NCBI GenBank assembly: GCA_031769625.1
Contig: JAUIMM010000574.1
Location: 1,860,001 to 1,924,000 of the forward strand
Length of the DNA: 64,000 nt
Direction: 5' to 3'
Origin: Taudactylus pleione
Lineage: Eukaryota > Chordata > Amphibia > Anura > Myobatrachidae
The notes beneath the pieces were generated by a model. The model saw nothing but the letters and a program-made list of their open reading frames with translations. It had not been told where the DNA came from and did no database searches. The position numbers and the translations under genes are program-made. Each line of letters opens with the position of its first letter. The first letter of the stretch is position 1. This document shows, piece by piece, positions 31,541-44,159 of the stretch.

Positions 31541-32369
31541 TTATTTTTCTGAAGACCGGGGTACCTACTGTACAATAGGATTGACCTGCACCAGGAATTA
31601 GGTAAGTGTGTAGTGTGAGTGGAGTGAATGATAGAGTCGGTGACTGAATGCATGTGTCATAAAATAATAAAACATTAGATGTCTGTGTCTTGTTGTTTTT
31701 TTATATATTTCCAAGAATGGGGGCACTGGTTCAAGTGACCTGCTGGTACTTTTATTCTACCAGACTGGGATCAGAGGTCCAGGGCTGATTATGCTTTTTG
31801 GGTGGACCCCACAACATTTTAATTTATTTCTAACATTTTTGCACTTGCACACATCCCTTTCTGGTGGCCCTGATTATACTTACTGTTATTGCATCAGGAC
31901 CTGAGCAGTATGAGAAGATTGTGCTATTAATAAGCCCACTGTCTTTGCCACATACAGTATTAGCAGTCAAGTTTGCAAATTCTACTAAAAAACCCAGTGA
32001 AAATTCGAAATGTGCGGTTCGGTTCTCCAGAAATCTGAATCCACCAGAATTTCATGAATCCGGGTAAATCCGTGTCATGATTCTTATCATTTTGTGGTTT
32101 GGAATTCAGATTTTAAATCCAAATTTCAGGGTTTTGGATTGCATAAATTACATGATTTTAGCTTTTTCTAAAAACTTTTTATCTATTTTTTTTTTAATTC
32201 CAGATCCAAAAATAAAACCAAAACATGAAGATAAATCCAGATCAAAAACCAAAACACGGGGAACAGAGCACAACTCTAGTGAAAATATAATACAGTAGGC
32301 GACTGTCGCAGTCACAGGCACTTGTATGCGGCTGCAACATTTGCTTATAGTATTTTTCTTTCTAACTGC
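31541..32369. repeat. Non-coding flank of satellite; shared with 35393-35505
   Basis: 31845-31970 (CACATCCCTTTCTGGTGG...AGTATGAGAAG...TTGCCACATA) matches 35393-35505 in direct orientation, so the 22-bp satellite is bracketed by copies of one sequence. 32010-32280 is a degraded interspersed repeat ending CAAAACACGGGGAACAGAGC. Confidence 0.5.
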
Positions 32370-35205
32370 CGCTGTGTACTGTACTCATTTACTGTACTTA
32401 CTGTACTCATTTACTGTACTTACTGTACTCATGTACTGTACTCATTTACTGTACTTACTGTACTCATTTACTGTTCTTACTGTACTTACTGTACTCATTT
32501 ACTGTACTTACTGAACTAATTTACTGTACTTACTGTACTCATTTACTGTACTTACTGTACTCATTTACTGCACTTACTGAACTCATTTACTGTACTTACT
32601 GTACTCATTTACTGCACTTACTGAACTCATTTACTGTACTTACTGTACTCATTTACTGCACTTACTGAACTCATTTACTGTACTTACTATACTCATTTAC
32701 TGTACTTACTGAACTAATTTACTGTACTTACTGTACTCATTTACTGTACTTACTGTACTCATTTACTGTACTTACTGAACTAATTTACAGTACTTACTGT
32801 ACTCATTTACTGCACTTACTGAACTCATTTACTGTACTTACTGTACTCATTTACTGTACTTACTGAACTAATTTACTGTACTTACTGTACTCATTTACTG
32901 TACTTACTGTACTCATTTACTGTACTTACTGAACTAATTTACAGTACTTACTGTACTCATTTACTGTACTTACTGAACTCATTTACTGTACTTACTGTAC
33001 TCATTTACTGCACTTACTGAACTCATTTACTGTACTTACTGTACTCATTTACTGTACTTACTGTACTTACTGTACTCATTTACTGTACTTACTGAACTCA
33101 TTTACTGTACTTACTGAACTAATTTACTGTACTTACTGTACTCATTTACTCTACTTACTGTACTCATTTACTGCACTTACTGAACTCATTTACTGTACTT
33201 ACTGTACTCATTTACTGTACTTACTGAACTAATTTACTGTACTAACTGTTCTCATTTACTGCACTTACTGAACTCATTTACTGTACTTACTGTACTCATT
33301 TACTGTACTTACTGTACTTACTGTACTCATTTACAGTACTTACTGAACTCATTTACTGTACTTATTGAACTAATTTACTGTACTTACTATACTCATTTAC
33401 TGCACTTACTGAACTAATTTACTGTACTTACTGTATTCATTTACTGCACTTACTGTACTCATTTACTGCACTTACTGTACTCATTTACTGTACTTACTGA
33501 ACTCATTTATCGTACTTACTGTACTAATTTACTGTACTTACTGAACTAATTTACTGTACTCATTTACTGAACTTACTGAACTAATTTACTGTACTTACTG
33601 TACTCATTTACTGTACTTACTGAACTAATTTACTGTACTTACTGTGCTCATTTACTGTACTTACTGTACTCATTTACTGTACTTACTGAACTAATTTACT
33701 GTACTCATTTACTGTACTCATTTACTGTACTTACTGAACTAATTTACTGTACTTACTGAACTCATTTACTGTACTCACTGTACTCATTTACTGTACTTAC
33801 TGAACTAATTTACTGTACTTACTGTACTCATTTACTGTACTCATTTACTGTACTCATTTACTGTACTCATTGTACTCATTTACTGTACTCATTTACTGTA
33901 CTCATTTACTGTACTCATTTACTGTACTCATTGTACTCATTTACTGTACTTACTGAACTCATTTACTGTACTCACTGTACTCATTTACTGTACTTACTGA
34001 ACTAATTTACTGTACTTACTGTACTCATTTATTGTACTCATTTACTGTACTAATTTACTGTACTCATTGTACTCATTTACTGTACTTACTGAACTAATTT
34101 ACTGTACTCATTGTACTCATTTACTGTACCTACTGTACTAATTTACTGTACTTACTGAACTTACTGTACTTTCTGTACTAATTTACTGTACTTACTGTAC
34201 TAATTTACTGTACTTACTGTAATAACTGAACTAATTTACTGTACTCACTGTACTCATTTACTGTACTTACTGTACTCATTTACTGTACTTACTGTACTAA
34301 TTTACTGTACTTACAGAACTCATTTACTGTTCTTACTGTACTCATGTACTGTACTCATTTACTGTACTCATTTACTGTATTTACTTTACTCATTTACTGT
34401 ACTTACTGTACTTACTGTACTCATTTACTGTACTTACTGTACTCATTTACTGTACTTACTGTACTCATGTACTGTACTCACTGTACTCATTTACTGTACC
34501 TACTGTACTAATTTACTGTACTTACTGAACTTACTGTACTTTCTGTACTAATTTACTGTACTTACTGTACTAATTTACTGTACTTACTGTACTTACTGAA
34601 CTCATTTACTGTACTCACTGTACTCATTTACTGTACTAATTTACTGTACTTACTGTACTAATTTACTGTACTCATTTACTATACTTACAGAGCTCATTTA
34701 CTGTTCTTACTGTACTCATGTACTGTACTCATTTACTGTACTCATTTACTGTACTTACTTTACTCATTTACTGTACTTACTGTACTTACTGTACTCATTT
34801 ACTGTACTTACTGTACTCATTTACTGTACTTACTGTACTCATTTACTGTACTTACTGAACTCATTTACTGTACTCCTTTACTGTACTTTCTGTAATAATT
34901 TACTGTACTTACTGTACTCAAGTACTGTACTCATTTACTGTACTTACTGTACTCATGTATTGTACTCATTTATTGTACTTACTGTACTTACTGTACTCAT
35001 TTACTGTACTAATTTACTGTACTTACTGAACTCATTTACTGTACTTACTGTACTCATTTACTGTACTTACTAAACTAATTTACTGTACTTACTGTACTTA
35101 CTGTAATCACTTACTGTACTTACTGTAATCACTTACTGTACTTACTGTACTTACTGTAATCACTTACTGTACTTACAGAACTCATCTACTGTACTTACTG
35201 TGATT
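32370..35205. repeat. 22-bp satellite array
   Basis: About 2.8 kb made of two modules, ACTGTACTT (9) and ACTGTACTCATTT (13), mostly alternating as a 22-bp unit, with local runs of either module and variants ending GAACTAATTT. The array is AT-rich, has no spacers and no gene. Several kb of near-identical units suggest recent unequal exchange. Confidence 0.95.
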
Positions 35206-35930
35206 TCTATTTTGCAGTCATACGCATGTCAATAGTTCACTTGCAGAACAATTCAAAATTAACATTTTAAAAATACTTTACACTGTATCTACAGTAAATA
35301 CCCCTGTCCTCAAAAGGAATCAACAACCAGGTTAAGACCATGCTAAGCATCCAATATACATCTTAGCCACAGAAGCCAACGATTCAGGTGCCGCACACGT
35401 CCCTTTCTGATGGTCCTGATTAATCTCACTATTATTACATAGGGGCCAGTGTAGTATGAGAAGTTTGGGCATTAAATAAGGCAATTCTTTTGCAACATTA
35501 TAGAAAGCAATAAGGTACCGTAATGTAAGCTGTTAGAGGACATGTCAGCCAGTCTCATCATGAGAACATTTTATTCTATTAAAGACGGCACTTCAGACAT
35601 ATTCACTGTCAAACTTGTGACTTTTCTGCCGGATAACCTCCCTGTGCGCTGCTGCTCCAGTGGTTTGCCGTACTTTACATCTGTACATTTACAGCATCTT
35701 CTTCCAGAAGCAGCGGATGTGCTGACACCATACAGTATGGTAGGTGATTGTTCTGCCTGGCAGTGCTTTGTCCTGCAGTGATATCTCAAGAGATATGGTA
35801 GATGGAAACTACTATTACACTCATTGACATCTCCATACACTGTGCTGCAACTGAGACCCTGATTGAGCATAGAACGCAATTGCAAAGCTGCATGCAGGCA
35901 TCCTAGCAATAATGCAAATGCAACAGGAGG
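35206..35930. other. Non-coding; repeat copy between the two satellites
   Basis: It contains the partner of 31845-31970 (35393-35505). The remaining sequence has short open frames without recognisable domains. Confidence 0.45.
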
Positions 35931-38900
35931 TGTATGACACTCCCTGTATGACACCCCTTGTATGACTACCCCTGTATGACACCCCCTGTATGACACCCCC
36001 TGAATGACACTCCCTGTATGACACCCCGTGTATGACTACCCCTGTATGACACCACCTGTATGACACCCCCTGGATGCCACCCCCTGTATGACACCCCCTG
36101 TATGATACCCCGTGTATGATACCCCCTGTATGACACCCCCTGTATGACACCCCCTGTATGACACCCCCTGTATGATACCCCCTGTATGATTACCCCTGTA
36201 TGACACCCCCTGTATGACACTCCCTGTATGACACCCCGTGTATGACTACCCCTGTATGACACCCCCTGTATGACACCCCCTGTATGACACCCCCTGTATG
36301 ATACCCCGTGTATGATACCCCCTGTATGACACCCCCTGTATGACGCCCCCTGTATGACGCCCCCTGAATGACACCCCCTGTATGACACCCCCTGTATGAT
36401 ACCCCCTGTATGACACTCCCTGTATGACCCTCCCTGTATGACACCCCCTGTATGACACTCCCTGTATGACACCTCCTGTATGACACTCCCTGTATGACAC
36501 TCCCTGTATGACACCTCCTGTATGACATCCCCTGTATGACACTCCCTGTATGACACTCCCTGTATGACACCTCCTGTATGACACCCCCTGTATGACACCC
36601 CCTGTATGACACCTCCTGTATGACACCCCCTGTATGACGCCCCCTGTATGACACCCCCTGTATGACACTCTCTGTATGACACTCCCTGTATGACACCCCC
36701 TCTATGACACCCCCTGTATGACACCCCCTGTATGACACCCCCTGTATGACACCCCCTGTATGACACTCCCTGTATGACACCCCCTGTATGACACTCCCTG
36801 TATGACCCTCCCTGTATGACACCCCCTGTATGACACTCCCTGTATGACACCTCCTGTATGACAATCCCTGTATGACACTCCCTGTATGACACCTCCTGTA
36901 TGACATCCCCTGTATGACACTCCCTGTATGACACTCCCTGTATGACACCTCCTGTATGACACCCCCTGTATGACACCCCCTGTATGACACCTCCTGTATG
37001 ACGCCCCCTGTATGACGCCCCCTGTATGACACCCCCTGTATGACACTCTCTGTATGACACTCCCTGTATGACACCCCCTCTATGACACCCCCTGTATGAC
37101 ACCCCCTGTATGACATTCCCTGTATGACACCCCCTGTATGACACCCCCTGTATGACACTCCCTGTATGACACCCCCTGTATGACACCCACTGTATGACAC
37201 TCCCTGTATGACACTCCCTGAATGACACCCCTTGTATGACACCTCCAGTATGACACCCACTGTATGACACCCCCTGAATGACACCCCCTGTATGACACCC
37301 CCTGTATGACATTCCCTGTATGACACCCCCTGTATGACACCCCCTGTATGATACTCTCTGTATGACACCCCCTGTATGACACCCCATGTATGACACTCCC
37401 TGTATGACACCTCCTTTATGACACCCCCTGTATGACACCCCCTGTATGACACTCCCTGTATGACACCCCCTGTATGACACCCCCTGAATGACACCCCCTG
37501 TATGACACCGCCTGTATGACACCCCCTGTATGACACCTCCTGTATGACACCCACTGTATGACATCCCCTGTATGACACCTCCTGTATGACACTTCCTGTA
37601 TGACACCCCCTGTATGACACCCCCTGTATGACACCCCCTGTATGACACCTCCTGTATGACACTCCCTGTATGACACCCCCTGTATGACACCCCCTGTATG
37701 ACACTCCCTGTATGACACTCCAACTATGACACCTCCTGTGTGACACTCCCTGTATGACACCTCTTGTTTGACACTCCCTGTATGACACCTCCTGTATGAC
37801 ACCCCATGTATGACACTCCCTGTATGACACCTCTTGTATGACACTCCCTGTATGACACCTCTTGTATGACACCCCCTGTATGACACCCCCCATATGACAT
37901 CCCCTGTATGACACTTCCTGTATGACACCCCCTGTATGACACCCCCTGTATGATACCCCGTGTATGATACCCCCTGTATGACACCCCCTGTATGACACCC
38001 CCTGTATGACGCCCCCTGAATGACACCCCCTGTATGACACCCCCTGTATGATACCCCCTGTATGACACTCCCTGTATGACCCTCCCTGTATGACACCCCC
38101 TGTATGACACTCCCTGTATGATACCTCCTGTATGACACCCCCTGTATGACACTCCCTGTATGACACCTCCTGTATGACATCCCCTGTATGACACTCCCTG
38201 TATGACACTCCCTGTATGACACCTCCTGTATGACATCCCCTGTATGACACCCCCTGTATGACACCTCCTGTATGACACCCCCTGTATGACGCCCCCTGTA
38301 TGACACCCCCTGTATGACACTCCCTGTATGACACTCCCTGTATGACACCCCCTCTATGACACCCCCTGTATGACACCCCCTGTATGACATTCCCTGTATG
38401 ACACCCCCTGTATGACACCCCCTGTATGACACTCCCTGTATGACACCCCCTGTATGACACTCCCTGTATGACACCCCCTGTATGACACTCCCTGTATGAC
38501 ACTCCCTGAATGACACCCCTTGTATGACACCTCCAGTATGACACCCACTGTATGACACCCCCTGAATGACACCCCCTGTATGACACCCCCTGTATGACAT
38601 TCCCTGTATGACACCCCCTGTATGACACCCCCTGTATGATACTCTCTGTATGACATCCCCTGTATGACACCCCATGTATGACACTCCCTGTATGACACCT
38701 CCTTTATGACACCCCCTGTATGACACCCCCTGTATGACACTCCCTGTATGACACCCCCTGTATGACACCCCCTGAATGACACCCCCTGTATGACACCTCC
38801 TGTATGACACCCACTGTATGACATCCCCTGTATGACACCTCCTGTATGACACTTCCTGTATGACACCCCCTGTATGACACCCCCTGTATGACACCTCCTG

Positions 38901-39540
38901 TATGACACTCCCTGTATGACACCCCCTGTATGACACCCCCTGTATGACACTCCCTGTATGACACTCCAACTATGACACCTCCTGTGTGACACTCCCTGTA
39001 TGACACCTCTTGTTTGACACTCCCTGTATGACACCTCCTGTATGACACCCCATGTATGACACTCCCTGTATGACACCTCTTGTATGACACTCCCTGTATG
39101 ACACCTCTTGTATGACACCCCCTGTATGACACCCCCCATATGACATCCCCTGTATGACACCCCCTGTATGACACTCCCTGTATGATACCCCCTGTATGAC
39201 ACTCCCTGTATGACACCCCCTGTATGACACTCCCTGTATGATACCCCCTGTATGACACTCCCTGTATGACACCTCCTGTATGACACTCCCTGTATGACAC
39301 CCCCTGTATGACACCCCCTGTATGACACCCCCGGTATGACACTCCCTGTATGACACTCCCTTTATGACACTCCCTGTATGACACCCCCTGTATGAAACCC
39401 CCTGTATGATACTCCCTGTATGACACACCCTGTATGACACTCCATGTATGACACCCCCTGTATGACATCCCTGTATGACATCCCCTGTATAACACCCCCT
39501 GTATGACACTCCCAGAATAACACCCCCTGTATGACACCAC
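35931..39540. repeat. 14-bp satellite array (TGTATGACACCCCC)
   Basis: About 255 units of a 14-bp motif with C/T/G variants. Because 14 is not a multiple of three, three units give a 14-codon period, and none of the common variants makes a stop on the minus strand, so all three minus frames are open for hundreds of codons (the longest is 826 codons, 36190-38670). The theoretical peptide repeats VSYRGCHTGGVIQG. No promoter, start context or non-repeat coding sequence supports a gene. Large blocks repeat: a variant-rich segment at 37721 recurs at 38967, exactly 89 units later, and another at 37411 recurs at 38699, 92 units later. Confidence 0.93.
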
Positions 39541-40429
39541 CTGCTGCATTGGCGATCCCAGCACTGTGACAGAGGTCGCAGGCTGGGATCACCATCACGG
39601 CCATTGGTGGTCAATGGTTGTGATGGTGGATGGCACCGGGCCATGTGCCAGCTGAGTAAGCCTCATCTTACTCAGGCTGGCTGGCTTGTGAGCCCAGGAC
39701 ATGCCCCCATTTTCTGGAATGCCGGCTGACCCCACTCCGACACCGCCCCTTAAATGCCTCTACCTGTCAATCAGATATAGAAGAGTCTGCTGGCAACTAC
39801 GCAGGACCCATTCTGCACACTTGCACATGCATATTCCCGGTAATCGATAATCTCAGATGAGCAGTGCACTAGTATGCAATGTGGAATCAGTCCCTGAATA
39901 TGGGAAAATGCATTTTGATGTGTGTGTATGAGACATGACTAGCTAGTCTCATCATATAAATGCTAGATGAGTGAGGACACATCTGTATATTGACATACTC
40001 TCGCCCTCTCTCCAACCCCCGATTCATGTCTGTTTTAGAAATACCCATTCTCCCCCTTTTTTTTCTTTCTTTCCTTATCTCTATATTTTTGGTCGACCGC
40101 ACCTGGAATTTCTGTTTAGCCTGAATATTTGATTTTTGTATCACTATTACATATTGCAATATCCATAGTTCTGCTGTCTGTTTTTTCATGCCTATTCCTA
40201 CATGTATGTTGCACTGATTTGGCTTTTGTATTTGTTTCGCTGATGTAAAGATATTTAAAGAAAAAATAAATCTTCAGCATTCATGGACTTGTGGAAAACA
40301 TCAATTCATATTGGAAAGTCCAGTTCACTTCCAAGTTTTGGAAGGCCCCCTAAAAATGTTTCAACATTAGATTAAATGTCTTATTAGTATGTCATCTTTA
40401 GAGTAATGGACAAAAGGCACATGTGCATC
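39541..40429. other. Non-coding; MITE-like repeat and AT-rich DNA
   Basis: 39545-39640 has the inverted pair CCACCATCACAACC/GGTTGTGATGGTGG-like halves around GCCATTGGTGG. 39640-39890 looks like a degraded interspersed repeat. 39890-40430 shows no gene. Confidence 0.4.
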
Positions 40430-41350
40430 GATACCTGGAGAAATGTATCAGATTATATGCCATGGGATGAATTTGCCCATAATAAATTCCTCCTGGAGGC
40501 TTCAGGCTTTTCTCCCTTCTAGAGTACTTGCCCTTCTAGAAACAGAATGCGTTCCATCCTCACTTGCCAGAATCACCCTCATGTCAGTTAGTTCCTCTTA
40601 CAGCAGTTTGTGACACTGTTAAACATTTTCTTGAAATTTGGAGTAAGGTAAAGAGAAATCTACAGAAACCCTCTTATTGTTACAAGTTCTTCACTGATAG
40701 AAGGATTGTTCCTTTCATGGCCATAACTACCATAGGTATAAGGGGTGCAGCTGCTATGGGTCCCAGAGCTGAGGGGCACCATCTTCCTTGTCAAAGTTAT
40801 ATGTGTTATATACATTTTCCACCATTGGATGGTATATAGGGGCCCTTACTGTCTTTTCCTATAGGGCCTTCAAATACCTAGTTATGTCCCTGGTTCCTTT
40901 GCTAAGGCCAGGAGATTAGGCTTGGCTTTTGACTAAACATCTACATTTAAAGATGTCTACTTTGAAACTAGCACCTAGATTCATTGGGCCATTTAAAATT
41001 CTAAATTTATCAATCCAGTTGTGTTCAGATTAAAGCTCCCACCTACACTCAAGATCTTTAGTGTCTTTCAGATATCTCTTCTGAAACCAGAAATTCTAAA
41101 ATGGTTTTCCAATTGTAAGTGTCCTCCTACTGCCATATCAGTTTATCATCAATAGGAAAATTAAGTAAAACAAATCTTGGAATCTAGAGAGCCTTTAGAA
41201 GATCTATATTTGGTGGACTGGAAGGTTTTTGTTCCAGAGGAGAATTGTTGAGTTAAGTCTTTAGATGCCCATGCATCTAAAGTGGTATGAAACTTCCATA
41301 AGAAATTTCCAGATTAAACTATTTTCTGAGGAGTTCAGTGCCCACCCATA
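40430..41350 (+). pseudogene. Gypsy integrase C-terminus with chromodomain
   Basis: The plus-strand reading, over several frames: NVSDYMPWDEFAHNKFLLEA, SGFSPF, then DTVKHFLEIWSKVKRNLQK and FFTDRRIVP (integrase end), then after a MITE WLLTKHLHLKMSTLKLAPRF, IGPFKILN (the GPF/Y module), then VKQILESREPLEDLYLVDWK, PEENC and NFHKKFPD, which matches a chromodomain (V..IL.SR....YLV.WK...PE..W pattern; the final Trp is replaced by a stop). Several stops. This is a different Gypsy copy from those at 18470 and 45467, and upstream pol is missing. The sequence GAGGAGGGTG at 41351-41360 may be the polypurine tract. Confidence 0.75.
40719..40893. mobile_element. MITE inserted in the Gypsy integrase remnant
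   Basis: It begins GGCCATAACTACCATAGG and ends CTAGTTATGTCCCTGG, an inverted pair. It lies between FFTDRRIVP and the GPF/Y module of the integrase. A similar start (CAGGGGCGTATCTA) is seen at 45119. Confidence 0.6.
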
Positions 41351-42240
41351 GAGGAGGGTGTAATGTGATAGTGTTCCAGAACCTGGCTCAATTAACAGGT
41401 CCAGAAATGCTAGCTCTCTAGATGGATCTGCTACAGTTGGCTTCAGCTCCCCACCCACCCCCAGGGATGATCATGCCACGCAGGGGGGGTTTCCGTCTGC
41501 CTGGAAACCCCGCTCTCCAGCACATACCATGACCACAGTAGAAATAGTAATATAATAGTATTTTACTAGTGCTACAAGTTCTTCTCAGTATCACAATTAA
41601 ATAATTAGCACCACCTGTGGATCTTTTAACATGTATCAGCCAGTAATAAATAACCCGTGCACCAACTAGGAGATTTGGAAAACATGCATTGTTAGGGATG
41701 CACTGCTATAGAGCCCAATATGTACATATATGTCCATGGCAGTGCTAGGTTCTTCTGCTGCTCTTCCAGGCTCCCTGACTTGCTCCCATGCTCTGGAATT
41801 GTGCCCACATCTAAAATAAAAACATTCAGCTCAGGCAGGATGGCTTACTGCCGCATCAAATGACTTACTGTGATACTGTATATGCTAGAATTATGACACA
41901 CAATACACATTGTATGATGCATATTAAAGCTGGATAAGTGGTAATTATGCCCTCTTCATGGACTGGCCACACTTGCACTAAAATCAAGCATTTGGAAACC
42001 CCCCTCTAGAAATCCTGCATTTACCAATCCATGCCATTCTTTTTAAAATGAGAAGACACAGGTGTACCAAAAACATGATGTTATTATGTTGGCACAGCGC
42101 TGGCCCTAACCAATTTGGTGACCTAGGCATGGTTTTGGCTCATGCTCCCTAGTGGGTAATCCCACCACCAAGCTTAGCGCTTATATGCAGACACCAAAAA
42201 TAACACATTGGAGAATTACTTATTTTTTGCATTCATACAC
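41351..42240. other. Possible Gypsy 3' LTR remnant; otherwise no feature
   Basis: Sequence after the chromodomain could be the start of an LTR (TGTAATGTGATAGTGTTCC at about 41359). The region also has GTTTCCGTCTGCCTGGAAAC (41490-41509), an inverted pair. No LTR partner is in the window. Confidence 0.3.
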
Positions 42241-42930
42241 ACATATATATTGTAATATGATCAGGGTAGGAGGTCCTTCTCCTGGGGTAGATGGACACCT
42301 TCAAACACACAGCAGCCAGGAAACAGCACACAAGTCAAGGGTTTTCATGCAAGCTACCTGCAGATAGTTTTATTGTGCAGAATCTATAGGGAGCTGCAGC
42401 ACATAGCTCCACCATTCCCATGGGGCTTTGAAGGTGATCCACTGACTCAATGATAGGCAGATGTGTTTATTTGTGTGTGTGAGTGTTTTTTTAAGTGAAG
42501 GGTGTCTCTGAGTGTCCCTGATAGGGGCTGGAAAGTATAGTGATGTGGGAACTTGAAAGAAAGAAAGAGACAGAGGCATGAGGACAGGATATAAGGGGAC
42601 ATGATAAACAGAAGACCTACGCACTGCAGCTCCCTCTAGAATTAGTCAGCCTCTCAGTTATGTGGATATTAGGAGGCAGGTATCTGCAGGTGTGTTACTG
42701 GTATAGCTGTCTGAGATCCTCTGTCTACCAAAAATACATATCAGACAGCTGCAGCAACAGATTGGGGGGCACTGGGGTTTCTAGATACTCAGAACTCTCC
42801 CGCATCGCATGAGCCAGCTGGACACATACATAGAACTGTACTAATTACTCACAAACCTCTATAATTTTTCATTTATTTTTACATAATTGCTCTGTATGTC
42901 TAGACATACAGATATTTGCATGTATAATAT

Positions 42931-42937
<7 letters not shown>
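42241..42937 (-). repeat. Possible solo LTR fragment
   Basis: On the minus strand TTCTGCACAATAAAACTATC (42361-42381) is a polyadenylation-like context followed ~115 bases later by ..GGAGAAGGACCTCC, comparable in layout to the R-U5 of the Gypsy LTR at 16788. The rest is unassigned, and no partner copy is in the window. Confidence 0.3.
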
Positions 42938-42961
<24 letters not shown>

Positions 42962-43792
42962 GTTCCACAATCTGCTGGCACTCCTAATCAGAGAGTTAAA
43001 TGGCTCTGGTGCCTGTTTAAATAGATGAATACAATACTCCAGCAGAACAAATGGTACTCAGAGACTTCAGTAAAAAAAAGTATATATATGTATTCTAGAT
43101 CAACGTTTTGGGATCACCACTCCTTCATCAGGACCACATACAACACACACACAAACAATTACCCCCTTAAGTACCCCTTTATGTACCAGACCACCACGTT
43201 GCTCACAAGTTCTGCCCATCAAAAGTCCCCCTGGCGCACTTATGGGTCTGCCAGAAGTGTAACCATGGCAATGCACAGCTCCCTCCTTCCTGCGTTCCAC
43301 CGGCCACATCAGCACTGAACCCAGTCGGGCAGACATGTAACCAATGGGGGAATGTCTGATACCCAGAGCCATCATCTGTAACACCAACACAGAACATAAA
43401 TTGTTTCTCTTTAACTCATTCATGATGTATTTTTCTGTAACTCACTGATCATATATATATATATGTTCTGTGTTGGTGTTACAGATGATTGCTCTGGGTA
43501 TCAGACATTCCCCCATTGGATACATGTCTGCCCAACAGGGTTCAGTGCTGATGTGGCCGGTGGAATGCAGGAAGGAGGGAGCTGAGGAGCGCAAACTGAA
43601 CATTGCCATGGTTACACTTCCTGCAGACCCAAGAAGTGTGCCAGCGGGACTTTTGATGGGCAGAACTGGTAAGCAACGTGTTGGTCTGATGTCAGATACA
43701 TATATAGGGGTACTTAAGGGGTAATTGTTTGTGTATGGGCTGTTGTATGTGGTCCTGACATCTCTGAGTGCCGTTTGTTCTGCTGGAGTATA

Positions 43793-43833
<41 letters not shown>
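42938..43833. repeat. Inverted pair of PLE-type terminal repeats
   Basis: Arm 1 (about 43028-43400) and arm 2 (about 43466-43785) are reverse complements: for example GTTCTGTGTTGGTGTTACAG at 43465 against CTGTAACACCAACACAGAAC at 43377, GGGTATCAGACATTCCCCCA and AAGTGTAACCATGGCAATG. (AT)n runs flank and separate the arms. The minus strand of arm 1 has CCTGATGAAGG...AACGTTGATCTAG, a signature of PLE terminal repeats with a hammerhead-like core. No PLE coding sequence lies between; this may be an inverted, coding-deleted PLE end. Confidence 0.6.
43101..43134 (-). ncRNA. Hammerhead-ribozyme-like motif (decayed)
   Basis: The minus strand reads CTGATGA, then GGA....UCC as a weak stem, then CAAAACGTTG. 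A hammerhead has CUGAUGA, stem II and GAAA. The second box here is AAAA preceded by C, a form that CpG decay of CGAAAC would give. Fold not computed. Confidence 0.4.
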
Positions 43834-43835
<2 letters not shown>

Positions 43836-44155
43836 CTGACCATGGACTCTTTATGCAAAACAGACACTTTATAGCTGATCATGAGATCAAGAAAAACATT
43901 TATTCAGACATCTGGTGGCTTAAAAACTGTTGTACATGCAAGTTCTAACATTCTACCTCTCTGTCTTCTTACTCGAGCTCTTCTCTTTTCAGTTCTCATT
44001 TACTCTTTCTTCTGCTCGCTCTGTGCTCAATGAAGCTGTGGCACACAGACTGACTGGGATATCTGACATTCAGACATGATAACAAATGACACTAATGTTC
44101 TAGCCTCTGACTCACTCAGCTATACAGCAAGCAGAGAGAGAGGAAGCTGAGGGTC
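43834..44155. other. No recognised feature
   Basis: A CT/AG-rich stretch with short open frames only. Confidence 0.4.
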
Positions 44156-44159
44156 ATAG

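Noticed and set aside
36190..38670. 826-codon open frame on the minus strand
   Set aside because: It is only the 14-bp satellite read in a stop-free phase. The other two phases are open as well and no unique coding sequence or start context is present.
32370..39540. Possible CRISPR arrays
   Set aside because: Both arrays are continuous tandem repeats without unique spacers, next to eukaryotic mobile elements.
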